Assembly: GCF_008370045.1 (NCBI RefSeq)
Contig: NZ_VOBN01000007.1
Location: forward strand, 62,001-126,000
DNA length: 64,000 bases
From: Pseudomonas sp. ANT_J12
Lineage (GTDB): Bacteria > Pseudomonadota > Gammaproteobacteria > Pseudomonadales > Pseudomonadaceae
Direction: 5' to 3'
Shown: in pieces, positions 16,055 to 24,692 of the stretch
Position numbering within the stretch: the stretch's first letter is position 1
How the letters are laid out: each line of letters opens with the position of its first letter
Notes under the pieces: model-generated
What the model was told of the DNA's origin: nothing
Seen by the model: only the letters and a program-made list of their open reading frames with translations
Database searches by the model: none
Translations under genes and position numbers: made by a program

Positions 16055-17833
16055 TCAGAACTGCGAGGCGTCCAGCAGGAACAACGATTCGCTACCGGCC
16101 TTCACCGACGCGCTCAACGAGTGAATCCGCGGCAGCAGACGGGCGAAATAGAACCGCGCGGTGCCAAGTTTGCTCGCGTAGAAATCGTCCTGCGCCTCTT
16201 TGCCGAAGGCCGCCTTGGCCATCAATGCCCACATGTAGGCATAGGCAACGTATCCAAATACTTGCAGATACTCGACCGACGCCGCGCCGATTTCATTCGG
16301 GTTGTTTTTCGCCCGGTCCAGCAGCCACGAAGTCAGCTCATCGAGGGTAGTCACCGCGTCGTTCAACGGCTTGGTGAACTCCGCCAGATCAGCGCTGGCG
16401 GTCGCGGTGAAGTGACGAATCTCGTCGGCGAACAGGTTGTAGAACGCCCCGCCGCTGCCAACGATCTTGCGTCCTACAAGGTCCAGCGCCTGAATACCGT
16501 TGGTGCCTTCGTAGATCTGGGTGATACGTACGTCGCGAACCAGTTGTTCCTGGCCCCATTCACGGATGTAACCGTGGCCGCCGAACACTTGCTGGCCATG
16601 CACGGTGGTTTCCAGACCCAGATCGGTCAGGAAGGCCTTGGCCACTGGCGTCAGCAGAGCAACCAGATCTTCCGCACGCTTGCGGGTGGTCGGGTCTTCG
16701 CTGAACTTGGCGGTGTCCAACTGCATCGCCACGTACGTCGAGAACGCACGGCCACCTTCGTTCGAGGCTTTCATGGTCAGCAGCATGCGACGCACGTCCG
16801 GGTGGACGATGATCGGGTCAGCGACTTTGTCTTTGTTTTGCGCGCCGGTCGGCGAACGGCTTTGCAGACGATCGCGGGCGTATTCGACGGCGTTCTGATA
16901 CGAGCGTTCGCCGGTGGCCAGGCCCTGGATACCGACGCCCAGACGTTCGTAGTTCATCATGGTGAACATCGCCGCCAGGCCTTTGTTCGGCTCGCCGACC
17001 AGGTAACCCACGGCTTCGTCGAAGTTCATCACGCAGGTCGCGGACGCCTGGATGCCCATTTTGTGTTCGATCGAACCGCAGTTCGCCGGGTTACGCGCGC
17101 CCAGGCTGCCATCGGCATTGACCATGAACTTCGGCACCAGGAACAGCGAGATGCCCTTCGGACCGGCCGGTGCGTCCGGCAGTTTGGCCAGCACCAAGTG
17201 GATGATGTTTTCGGTGAGGTCGTGTTCGCCACCCGTGATGAAAATCTTGGTGCCGCTGACTTTGTAGGAACCGTCGGCCTGAGGTTCGGCCTTGGTGCGG
17301 ATGATCCCCAGGTCTGTACCGGCGTGCGGCTCGGTCAGGCACATGGAACCGGCCCAGACGCCGGCGTACATGTTCGGCAGGTACGCGGCTTTCAGCTCGT
17401 CGCTGGCGTGGGCGTTGATCGACAGGCAGGCGCCAGCGGTCAGCATCGGGTACAGACCGAACGACAGGCTGGAGGAGTTGACCATCTCTTCGACCTGGGC
17501 CGACACAGCCTTGGGCATGCCCATGCCGCCGTAGGCCGGATCGCCACCAACACCGACCCAACCGCCTTCAGCGTAAGTCTGATAAGCCTGTGGGAAACCT
17601 GCCGGCGTGGTGACGGCACCGTCCGCCCAATGGCAACCTTCTTCGTCAGCCGCACGGCTCAGGGGCGCGATGCTTTTGCTGGTGACCTTGCCGGCTTCTT
17701 CGAGAATGGCTTCGACGGTTTCGGCATCGACGGTATCCGCCAGCGCCGGCAGCTCGGCCCAGAGTTTGGCGACCTCAAAAACTTCATTGAGGACGAAGCG
17801 CATATCGCGCAGGGGCGCTTTGTAGTCAGCCAT
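16055..17833 (-). CDS. Acyl-CoA dehydrogenase (FadE-like), C-terminal domain type
   Basis: FAD-linked acyl-CoA dehydrogenase, first step of fatty-acid beta-oxidation. It has 592 residues, the length of the pseudomonad subgroup with an extra C-terminal domain rather than the ~380 of classic enzymes. Characteristic segments are MCLTEPHAGTDLG, YKVSGTKIFITGGEHDL, MNYERLGVGIQGLA and a C-terminal GTNGIQALDLVGRKI. The start ATG at 17831-17833 opens with MADYKAPLRDMRFVL, an N-terminus shared with the two sister genes at 18087 and 26532. It appears homologous to the PA0506-PA0508 set of P. aeruginosa, from memory. The chain-length preference cannot be read from sequence. The rsmY promoter region follows its stop. 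Confidence 0.93.
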   Translation of the reverse strand: MADYKAPLRDMRFVLNEVFEVAKLWAELPALADTVDAETVEAILEEAGKVTSKSIAPLSRAADEEGCHWADGAVTTPAGFPQAYQTYAEGGWVGVGGDPAYGGMGMPKAVSAQVEEMVNSSSLSFGLYPMLTAGACLSINAHASDELKAAYLPNMYAGVWAGSMCLTEPHAGTDLGIIRTKAEPQADGSYKVSGTKIFITGGEHDLTENIIHLVLAKLPDAPAGPKGISLFLVPKFMVNADGSLGARNPANCGSIEHKMGIQASATCVMNFDEAVGYLVGEPNKGLAAMFTMMNYERLGVGIQGLATGERSYQNAVEYARDRLQSRSPTGAQNKDKVADPIIVHPDVRRMLLTMKASNEGGRAFSTYVAMQLDTAKFSEDPTTRKRAEDLVALLTPVAKAFLTDLGLETTVHGQQVFGGHGYIREWGQEQLVRDVRITQIYEGTNGIQALDLVGRKIVGSGGAFYNLFADEIRHFTATASADLAEFTKPLNDAVTTLDELTSWLLDRAKNNPNEIGAASVEYLQVFGYVAYAYMWALMAKAAFGKEAQDDFYASKLGTARFYFARLLPRIHSLSASVKAGSESLFLLDASQF

Positions 17834-17991
17834 GGCAAACCTCGCAGGATCTAAACGGGTGATTCGTAGGAATTGTGCTTTCGTTGGGTTCGAGTGTAAC
17901 CCAACAACTTTTACGACACATAGGGTCAGCTCATGACTGATTTGTAATGTTTAGTCATCAGCGTGTATCTGACAAAACGCATTCGCGGGCA

Positions 17992-18072
17992 AGCCTCGCT
18001 CCTACAGGTTCTCTATCGTTCGCGAAGTCTGCGCACGGCGAGGATCTGTAGGAGCGAGGCTTGCCCGCGAAG
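17992..18072. repeat. Inverted REP pair
   Basis: Facing REP units at ~17992-18017 and ~18046-18072, between two acyl-CoA dehydrogenase genes of the same strand. Confidence 0.9.
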
Positions 18073-18086
18073 CTCTTAAAAAACGA

Positions 18087-19883
18087 CTACAGCGCAAACA
18101 ACTCCGCCGGCAACTTCATCAGGCAATCACTCCCCGCCTCGATCGCCGCCCGATGTGCAGCAGTGCGTGGCAGCAATCGCTTGAAATAGAACTCGCAGGT
18201 CGCCAGTTTGCCGCGCATATAATCCGCATCACCGCTGCCCGCGTCCAACTGCGCTTGAGCCACCAGCGCCATACGCAGCCACAGATAGCCGAGGATGATG
18301 TAACCGCTGTACATCAAGTAATCCACCGACGCCGCGCCGACTTCATCCGCATTCTTCATCGCAGCCATGCCGATTTTCGTCGTCACCTCGCCCCACTGCT
18401 GATTCAACTCGTTGAGCTGCGCCACGAAGCTACCCAACTGCGGATGCTCGGCGTTGGCCGCGCAGAACTTGTGGACGATTTTAGTGAAACCGCGCAGCAG
18501 CTTGCCCTGGCTGCCGAGGACTTTGCGCCCCAGCAGGTCCAGTGCCTGAATGCCGTTGGTGCCCTCGTAGATCGGCGCAATCCGGCAGTCGCGTACCAGC
18601 TGCTCCATGCCCCACTCGCGGATAAAACCGTGGCCGCCAAACACCTGCATGCCGTGGTTGGTCACTTCCAGGCCGGTGTCGGTCATGAAGGCTTTGCAGA
18701 TCGGCGTCAGGAACGCCAGCAAGTCCTCGGCCTCCTGGCGCGCCGTGGCGTCCGCACTCAGGTGGGCGATATCCAGCAACTGTGCGGTGAAATAGGTCAG
18801 CGCCCGGTTGCCTTCGTTGAAGGCCTTCATCGTCAGCAACATCCGTCGTACGTCCGGGTGCACGATGATCGGGTCAGCGACTTTTTCCGGGGCTTTCGGG
18901 CCGGTCAGCGAACGCATTTGCAGGCGGTCGTTGGCGTATTTGATCGCACCCTGGAAGCTCGCTTCACCCAGACACAAGCCCTGCATGCCGGTGCCCAGGC
19001 GCGCATGGTTCATCATGGTGAACATGCAGTTCAGGCCCTTGTTCGCTTCACCAATCAAATAGCCCTTGGCGTCGTCGAAATTGAGCACGCAGGTGGCCGA
19101 AGCCTTGATGCCCATTTTGTGTTCGATGGAGCCGCAGGAAACGCCGTTGCGCTCGCCCGCTTCGCCGTCAGCATCGGGTAGGAATTTGGGCACGATAAAC
19201 AGCGAAATGCCCTTGGTCCCGGCCGGCGCGTCCGGCAACTTGGCCAACACCAAATGAATGATGTTGTCGCTCATGTCGTGTTCGCCGGCCGAGATGAAGA
19301 TCTTGCTGCCGGAGATCGCATAACTGCCGTCGGCTTGGGGCACCGCGCGGGTCTTGATGATGCCCAGGTCGGTGCCGCAATGGGCTTCGGTCAGGCACAT
19401 GGTGCCGGTCCACTGGCCGGCGGTGAGTTTGCTCAGGTAGGTGTGTTTTTGTTCCTCGGTGCCATGGGCGTGGATCGCTGACATTGCACCGTGGGTCAGG
19501 CCAGGGTACATGCCCCAGGAGGTGTTGCTGGAGGCGACCATCTCACTGATGACCAGGCCCAGTGAGCTAGGCAAGCCTTGACCGCCGTAAACCGGATCAG
19601 CCGCCAGGCCGTGCCAGCCCGCCTCGACATAGTGTGCGAAGGCTTGCTTGAAGCCTGTAGGCGTTGTCACCACGCCGTTGTCGAAATGGCAGCCTTCTTC
19701 GTCACCGCTGCGATTAAGCGGTGCCAGAACGTTCTCACAGAATTTCGCGCCTTCTTCGAGGATCGCGTTGACCATGTCCGGGCTGGCATCGGTAGCGCCC
19801 AGCGCGGCGTAGTTGCTGTGAAAGTCGAAGACGTGGTCGATCAGGAAGCGCATGTCGCGCAGGGGAGCTTTGTACTCGGGCAT
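18087..19883 (-). CDS. Acyl-CoA dehydrogenase (FadE-like), C-terminal domain type
   Basis: Second of three related acyl-CoA dehydrogenases; 598 residues. Family motifs include MCLTEAHCGTDLG, YAISGSKIFISAGEHDM, MNHARLGTGMQGLC and a C-terminal GTNGIQALDLLGRKV. The start is ATG 19881-19883, preceded by GGAGAAACGACC on the minus strand; the longer reading to 19931 adds 16 residues not found in the sister proteins. It lies upstream of the 16055 gene on the same strand with a REP pair between. It is more like the 26532 protein (shared SAGEHDM, CLTE.HCGTDLG) than the 16055 protein. Confidence 0.93.
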   Translation of the reverse strand: MPEYKAPLRDMRFLIDHVFDFHSNYAALGATDASPDMVNAILEEGAKFCENVLAPLNRSGDEEGCHFDNGVVTTPTGFKQAFAHYVEAGWHGLAADPVYGGQGLPSSLGLVISEMVASSNTSWGMYPGLTHGAMSAIHAHGTEEQKHTYLSKLTAGQWTGTMCLTEAHCGTDLGIIKTRAVPQADGSYAISGSKIFISAGEHDMSDNIIHLVLAKLPDAPAGTKGISLFIVPKFLPDADGEAGERNGVSCGSIEHKMGIKASATCVLNFDDAKGYLIGEANKGLNCMFTMMNHARLGTGMQGLCLGEASFQGAIKYANDRLQMRSLTGPKAPEKVADPIIVHPDVRRMLLTMKAFNEGNRALTYFTAQLLDIAHLSADATARQEAEDLLAFLTPICKAFMTDTGLEVTNHGMQVFGGHGFIREWGMEQLVRDCRIAPIYEGTNGIQALDLLGRKVLGSQGKLLRGFTKIVHKFCAANAEHPQLGSFVAQLNELNQQWGEVTTKIGMAAMKNADEVGAASVDYLMYSGYIILGYLWLRMALVAQAQLDAGSGDADYMRGKLATCEFYFKRLLPRTAAHRAAIEAGSDCLMKLPAELFAL

Positions 19884-19973
19884 GGTCGTTTCTCCGGCGG
19901 CAGATTCTTCAAACCTACTGCCGCGCACCATGCCTCACAATCACAGTCCAGACGCTGAATGCGCCGTCATCAC

Positions 19974-21260
19974 TCAACCCGCAGCGGCGTCCATGCGCAC
20001 CGCGCCACGGCGGCTTTGACCGAACGCCACCACGCAGTTGCGCCCGGCGCCCTTGGCGCTGTAGAGCGCCTCGTCAGCGGACTTGAGCACTTGTTCGGGG
20101 GTGCGCTGCTCCAGGCGCTCGGCGACACCGATGCTGACCGTCACCGACACACTCGAAGCGCCGGAGCCGGCCCGGCGCTGGCGACCTTGCTGGTCGTCCT
20201 GGGGACGATCCGGATTGCGCAGTTGAATGTTGTAGGACGCAATCGACTCGCGAATGACTTCCAGATGCGGCATACACTCTTCCAGCGTCTTGCCCGCGAA
20301 CACCAGGGCAAATTCCTCGCCACCGTAGCGATACGCCCTACCGCCGCCGCTGATTTTCGACAGCTTGCTCGCGACCAGTCGCAGCACCTGATCGCCGACA
20401 TCGTGGCCGTGGGTGTCGTTGAATTTCTTGAAGTGATCGACGTCGCTCATCGCAAGCACGTAATTGCGCCCCAGGCGCTGCATGCGTTCGTTCAACGCGC
20501 GGCGCCCCGGCAGGCCGGTGAGTTCGTCGCGGAAGGCCATTTGATAGGCTTCGTGGGCCACAGCCGCGGCAATCATCAGCATCACCTGGCTGCACATGAT
20601 GTTCAGGGTGAACGGCAGGATGAAGGTTTTCGGCAACATCCAGAACAGTCCCAACAATCCCACCAACTGCGCGGCGTGCAGAGGTCGCGGGTTGCGCCAG
20701 TATTGCCAGGCCAGAAGCAGGAACGAGGCGATAAAGACCGGGTAGGACAACTGGATCAGGCTCATCCAGGCGCCATGCAAGGCAGGCCAGCGAATCTCCG
20801 ACAGCCACATCAACAACGCCTGTGGGTAACTTTGCTCAATGCCCAGTGCCACGCTGCCGAACGCCAGCAACACGGCGAAGCGCGCCACCATGTCCTGGAA
20901 CAGGTGAGTACGCTCTTGCCACGCCGCGAACAGGCCGAACAGCAAGGGCAGCAGCAAACAACAGAGATGGAACACCACCGCCGCGTCTTCGCGAACCTTG
21001 CCGTTGTCGCGGTAATAATCGGTCTGGGTGTCGAGCAGGAAATAGGCGATGTACACCGTGACCATCAGGAACAGTTCACGCTGGCGTCGGTAAACCGCGC
21101 AGTACGCGCCGCCGAGCAGCAGCACCAGGGTGGGCAGTACGTTGAACAGCGACGTGAAGAAGACGTTGAGATCCTTGATGTACGCAGCCGAAAGCCCAGC
21201 GAGCAATAGCAGTAGTGAGGGCAAGAAATGACTGAAACGTACAGCGGAAGAACGCGGCAA
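19974..21260 (-). CDS. Membrane-bound GGDEF diguanylate cyclase
   Basis: Makes the second messenger c-di-GMP. About seven hydrophobic segments occupy residues ~10-235, followed by a cytoplasmic GGDEF domain with DELTGLPGRRALNERM, MSDVDHFKKFNDTHGHDVGD and the active-site loop GGEEF (residues 313-317). The RxxD inhibitory site expected just upstream is replaced by SGGG, so product feedback through it is unlikely. No ATG start exists near the N-terminus. TTG 21260 with GGAG eight bases upstream is my choice (428 residues); a further TTG at 21308 would add 16. It lies between accessory genes and the acyl-CoA dehydrogenases. Confidence 0.88.
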   Translation of the reverse strand: MPRSSAVRFSHFLPSLLLLLAGLSAAYIKDLNVFFTSLFNVLPTLVLLLGGAYCAVYRRQRELFLMVTVYIAYFLLDTQTDYYRDNGKVREDAAVVFHLCCLLLPLLFGLFAAWQERTHLFQDMVARFAVLLAFGSVALGIEQSYPQALLMWLSEIRWPALHGAWMSLIQLSYPVFIASFLLLAWQYWRNPRPLHAAQLVGLLGLFWMLPKTFILPFTLNIMCSQVMLMIAAAVAHEAYQMAFRDELTGLPGRRALNERMQRLGRNYVLAMSDVDHFKKFNDTHGHDVGDQVLRLVASKLSKISGGGRAYRYGGEEFALVFAGKTLEECMPHLEVIRESIASYNIQLRNPDRPQDDQQGRQRRAGSGASSVSVTVSIGVAERLEQRTPEQVLKSADEALYSAKGAGRNCVVAFGQSRRGAVRMDAAAG

Positions 21261-21421
21261 GGGTAAAGCTCCGACCCGGCATAGCAATTGATGGCATTGT
21301 GCCTGCAATGCGCACGATTAAGCACACGAAATGTGATGCAGGTCACGTGAACGTCTCTTTAACGGCAGAAATGCCGAGTATCTGAGTCAATTGCCGAGGT
21401 TTTTTAATGCAACACACATGT

Positions 21422-21451
21422 TGTGGAGAGGGAGCTTGCTCCCGCTCCACA
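21422..21451. repeat. Short GAGGGAGCTTGCTCCC-type palindromic repeat
   Basis: TGTGGAG and AGGGAGCTTGCTCCC then CTCCACA, a self-complementary unit of the second repeat family in the window, downstream of the cytochrome gene. Confidence 0.75.
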
Positions 21452-21481
21452 AAAGCCCCCTCGCCATCAATACCCGATGCT

Positions 21482-23623
21482 TCAGAGATCGTTGTAGAAC
21501 GGCTGTAAAGGCCCCTCGGTGGCGGTGCGCCCTTCCGCACCAATAGGCTTGAGCGCAATCGGTGCATCCAGCGCCTGCCGGGTCGAAATCTTCGGACTCA
21601 CAGGCCGTGCCGTTACCGCATTCTCATCACCGACGTGACCTTGGGGAATAACCAGCGACGGATGATCGAACGGCGCCTGCTCCCAGGCCACGCGCGGATC
21701 GGTCAACCCGACTTCCATGAATTTGACCAGCGCATCGACTTCCTCAGGAGTCAGGTTCAACGCGGTCATGTCCGGATCAAGGTTCGAGGCGTTGTGCTGA
21801 TTCGCCGACGGATGCTCGAACCCGCTGGTGTTGCTTGCATCCTCACCGCGCCGGTCGCCGCCGCGGTTGTAGAACTCCATCACCTGTTTGAGCGTCGCCC
21901 GGCTGCCATTGTGGAAATACGGCCCGGTCAAGGCGATGTTGCGCAGTGTCGGCGTCTTGAAAGCACCATCCACGGAATCACGGAAACCGACATTCGGTTT
22001 AAGCGTCGCATCACACGGCAACGCTGCACTCAATGGCGCTTCGAATGTGCAAACGTCGACATCCAGCGGGTCAGGCACGTTACCGCCCTGCAACAGGGTG
22101 TTGTACTGACGTGTGAAGGACCAAGGGTTACCCCACGCGTCCGAACCACCTAGCGCCAAATCTTCTGACGTCGGCCGCACGCCAGTGTTGTAGAAGCCGT
22201 TGTCATAGAGCGTGGTGAGGTTGTCGGCCATCACCATGCGCTCGATGCGTTCACGCGGATGGAACAGCAAGCGGCTACCGGCGTTGGTCAGTTCCGCGCC
22301 ACCATGGCAACTGACGCATTTGCCCTTGCCCAGGAACAGGTTCATGCCTTCGACCTGCTGGGCATTCATGGCCGAATGATCGCCCTGCAAGTAAGCGTCC
22401 AGCGGTGCCTTATCCGAGATCAGGGTGGATTCGTACATCTGGATCGCCAGGCCGAAGAACAGCGGGAAATTGGCCTCCATCTGAGTGTACGGCGCATCGC
22501 CCAACAGCACCTGCTGCGTGGCATTCCACAAACGTGGCTGGAACGCAGCCTTGATCAGTTCACGGTAAGTCGGCCGGCGCGCACCGGAAACGGAGGCCAG
22601 CACCGAATCAGTCGAGGAAATCCGTTGCTGCTTGAGCATCAGGGTGTCGAGCATGCGCCGGCCGATATCGGCAAAGGTGCGCCCGCCACAGGACATTTCC
22701 ACCGGGCTGCCGGGAGGTCCCACCGCTTGCGAGGCCGCCGAGGCATCCTTGAGCGCCAGTCGCACTTTGGTGGCTACGCCGCCGCGATCACCGGTGACGA
22801 AAATCCCGGCATCGGGATCGCGATTGCCGAACGGCGAGAAGCCGTTGAACACGTTGTTCGCCCGGCCATCCCAGAAATTTCGCACATTGAACGCGGCGTT
22901 GATCACCGTCGGCGCGTTACGCCCGGTGCTGCGACGGACATTGATGCCGCCTACCTGGAATATGCCGTCTGGCTGCGCCGTGCACTTGTCGAAACGCGCT
23001 TGGTGTGGCTTGACGAAGTTGGCGTCGAACACGCCTTGGGAGCCAATCACATCGTCGGTGGAATAGAGAATCGGCGAATTGCGATCCAGTGGATCGGCCA
23101 GCACATGGGTCGGGAAGTCGGTTTTCTTCAGCGTGTAGTTCGGGCCGCCCTTGCCGCCGGATTTGGTCAAGTAGGAAGCGACGTCGCCCGGAATGTCGGA
23201 CGCTACAAACGGCTTGTTGAAGATCGAAGAAACGTTTGAGTTGGTGTTCGCCTGGCCAGGATTGATCTGGTTGGTGATGCGGTGATCGACACCCGCGTGG
23301 AAGTGGCAGGAGGCGCATGCGGTGGAACCGTCACTGCCGATCTCCATGTCCCAGAACAGCGCCTTGCCCAACAGAATCGCCGCTGAGCGGTTGAGGACGT
23401 AGTCGGTCATCAGGTCGACTTTGCGTCCGCCTTCGGTTCCAGAAGGGTCGGGTGGCGTCATGCCGTGCAACGACTGCAAGCTGGGGACGTCTACCACGGG
23501 TGTGACAACCTCTGGCGGGGACGCAGCGATGGCGCTCTCGCAAGCCAGACCGACAGCGATCAGGCCACCTGTGATCGAACAGGCCCAGCGGATAATACGA
23601 AGGATGCTCAAGGACTTCACCAT
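21482..23623 (-). CDS. Exported dihaem cytochrome, CcpA/MauG superfamily
   Basis: Periplasmic or secreted dihaem c-type cytochrome of 713 residues, about twice the length of ordinary cytochrome c peroxidases. A signal peptide covers residues 1-33 (ending SAIAA). Haem-binding motifs are CASCH (103-107) and CVSCH (436-440). The CCP/MauG core is recognisable in RNFWDGRANNVFNG, in FKTPTLRNIALTGPYFHNGS and in the spacing of the haems. Large insertions between the haems account for the size. It is divergent from a secreted protein gene (24693) across 1.07 kb of AT-rich DNA. Function is not known: peroxidase, protein-modifying (MauG/MbnH-like) or substrate oxygenase (RoxA-like) are the options. Confidence 0.85.
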   Translation of the reverse strand: MVKSLSILRIIRWACSITGGLIAVGLACESAIAASPPEVVTPVVDVPSLQSLHGMTPPDPSGTEGGRKVDLMTDYVLNRSAAILLGKALFWDMEIGSDGSTACASCHFHAGVDHRITNQINPGQANTNSNVSSIFNKPFVASDIPGDVASYLTKSGGKGGPNYTLKKTDFPTHVLADPLDRNSPILYSTDDVIGSQGVFDANFVKPHQARFDKCTAQPDGIFQVGGINVRRSTGRNAPTVINAAFNVRNFWDGRANNVFNGFSPFGNRDPDAGIFVTGDRGGVATKVRLALKDASAASQAVGPPGSPVEMSCGGRTFADIGRRMLDTLMLKQQRISSTDSVLASVSGARRPTYRELIKAAFQPRLWNATQQVLLGDAPYTQMEANFPLFFGLAIQMYESTLISDKAPLDAYLQGDHSAMNAQQVEGMNLFLGKGKCVSCHGGAELTNAGSRLLFHPRERIERMVMADNLTTLYDNGFYNTGVRPTSEDLALGGSDAWGNPWSFTRQYNTLLQGGNVPDPLDVDVCTFEAPLSAALPCDATLKPNVGFRDSVDGAFKTPTLRNIALTGPYFHNGSRATLKQVMEFYNRGGDRRGEDASNTSGFEHPSANQHNASNLDPDMTALNLTPEEVDALVKFMEVGLTDPRVAWEQAPFDHPSLVIPQGHVGDENAVTARPVSPKISTRQALDAPIALKPIGAEGRTATEGPLQPFYNDL

Positions 23624-23947
23624 GATGACATTCTCGATTCAGTACGGAGTAGCCAGGCTCCGGGATTATCCTGTTACGAGAGGAACTCATCACCAGGGAT
23701 ATTGCCGCTCGCACGACTAAACGCACCCACTGGAAGTTGGCCGATGCGAAACGAGGCCTAACTGGCAAAGTACTCTCTTGGCTCAGGCTTAATTGAAACG
23801 TTGCTTTTGTCGCGCCGTGAGGAGCGCTTAACTCAACTCTAGCTGTAACAAATAATTTCAACAAAAAAATTTAGTATTTTTTATCTCGACTGACCAACGC
23901 CTCAGTTAATAGCCATCGGTCGGGAAGCCCATCCATGGTAACTGCAA

Positions 23948-23996
23948 GCACCCACTCCATTAGGGTGAACATCCCCCCCATTCTTGGGTGCCATTC
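23948..23996 (+). repeat. Imperfect direct repeat, copy 1
   Basis: GCACCC..GGGTG dyad, then a run of seven C (23973-23979), a 7-base spacer and GGTGCCATTC (23987-23996). The same order of parts recurs at 24354-24400. Confidence 0.6.
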
Positions 23997-24353
23997 CCCA
24001 ACCACAATTGACAAGCGACAAAATACCCATATTTCACAACATGTTAAGTCTTAGCCATCAGAAAAATAATATTGGCAAAGTAATTGCTAATTCATAACTC
24101 GTAAGATAACCAGCACAGTCTTTGCAATTTTAGAGATCCGACACCTGGTTGAATGAGCCGTCACTAATCAAAAACAATACTTGTGCGCTAGTTGCACTGC
24201 GCGAGCTATTGTTTAATTTTTATATGGGTGCAAAAAAACAATTATTTCATAGACCTCTCTATATTCCACTTGCCATTCGATTGGTGTTAAGTGTATCTAT
24301 AGACAACGGTTCTCAATTACCTGCTTATAACTGCCCGAAGGGTAATTAGTTCA

Positions 24354-24400
24354 GCACTCCCAAACGTGGGCGCCTAGCCCCCCCTACTTCGGTGCCATTC
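24354..24400 (+). repeat. Imperfect direct repeat, copy 2
   Basis: GCAC, the dyad CCCAAACGTGGG, seven C (24378-24384), a 6-base spacer and GGTGCCATTC (24391-24400). It lies about 290 bases before the secreted-protein gene, and copy 1 lies about 330 bases before the cytochrome gene. Confidence 0.6.
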
Positions 24401-24692
24401 ATATAAATATTGTTGCGTGCAATACCACAACATCCGCGCAGCCCGCATTTATTGCTGGCAAACAACCGTTGGCGTCAATTCGGCACGACTAGTGCTTTAC
24501 ACGTTCCAGGCTCAAGGAATGTCTCTCGCGATTGTGTCCGGAACCGGCCAACGCATCGCCGATTGAATGCATCTGAAGGCTGAGTGCCAGGTATGTCGAA
24601 ACCATGCTCAGACACTTGCCCTCTGGATCGAGCCCCAACTCGACGCGAGTCGATTGGCCGGCAACAGGTCCCGCAAGATTGTGGAGAGAACC

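Larger units (their letters stand above)
23624..24692. other. Long AT-rich intergenic region between divergent genes
   Basis: This 1.07 kb gap is clearly lower in GC than its flanks. It holds two imperfect copies of a ~48-base element (23948-23996 and 24354-24400) and presumably the promoters of both flanking genes. A 66-codon reading frame at 24149-24349 starts with TTG and has no ribosome-binding site; I do not call it a gene. No tRNA, terminator or mobile-element end is visible. Confidence 0.7.

Noticed and set aside
16121..17854. Long open frame on the plus strand opposite an acyl-CoA dehydrogenase gene
   Set aside because: It is a shadow of the strongly biased minus-strand gene. Its translation is low-complexity and Arg/Val/Gln/His-rich with no family motif.
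24149..24349. 66-codon frame in the AT-rich gap
   Set aside because: TTG start, no ribosome-binding site and no recognisable sequence; stop-poor frames of this length occur by chance.
23973..24400. Sigma-54 promoter at GAATGGCACC on the minus strand of the direct repeats
   Set aside because: The TGGCAC half is present in both copies, but the -12 TTGC element is missing.
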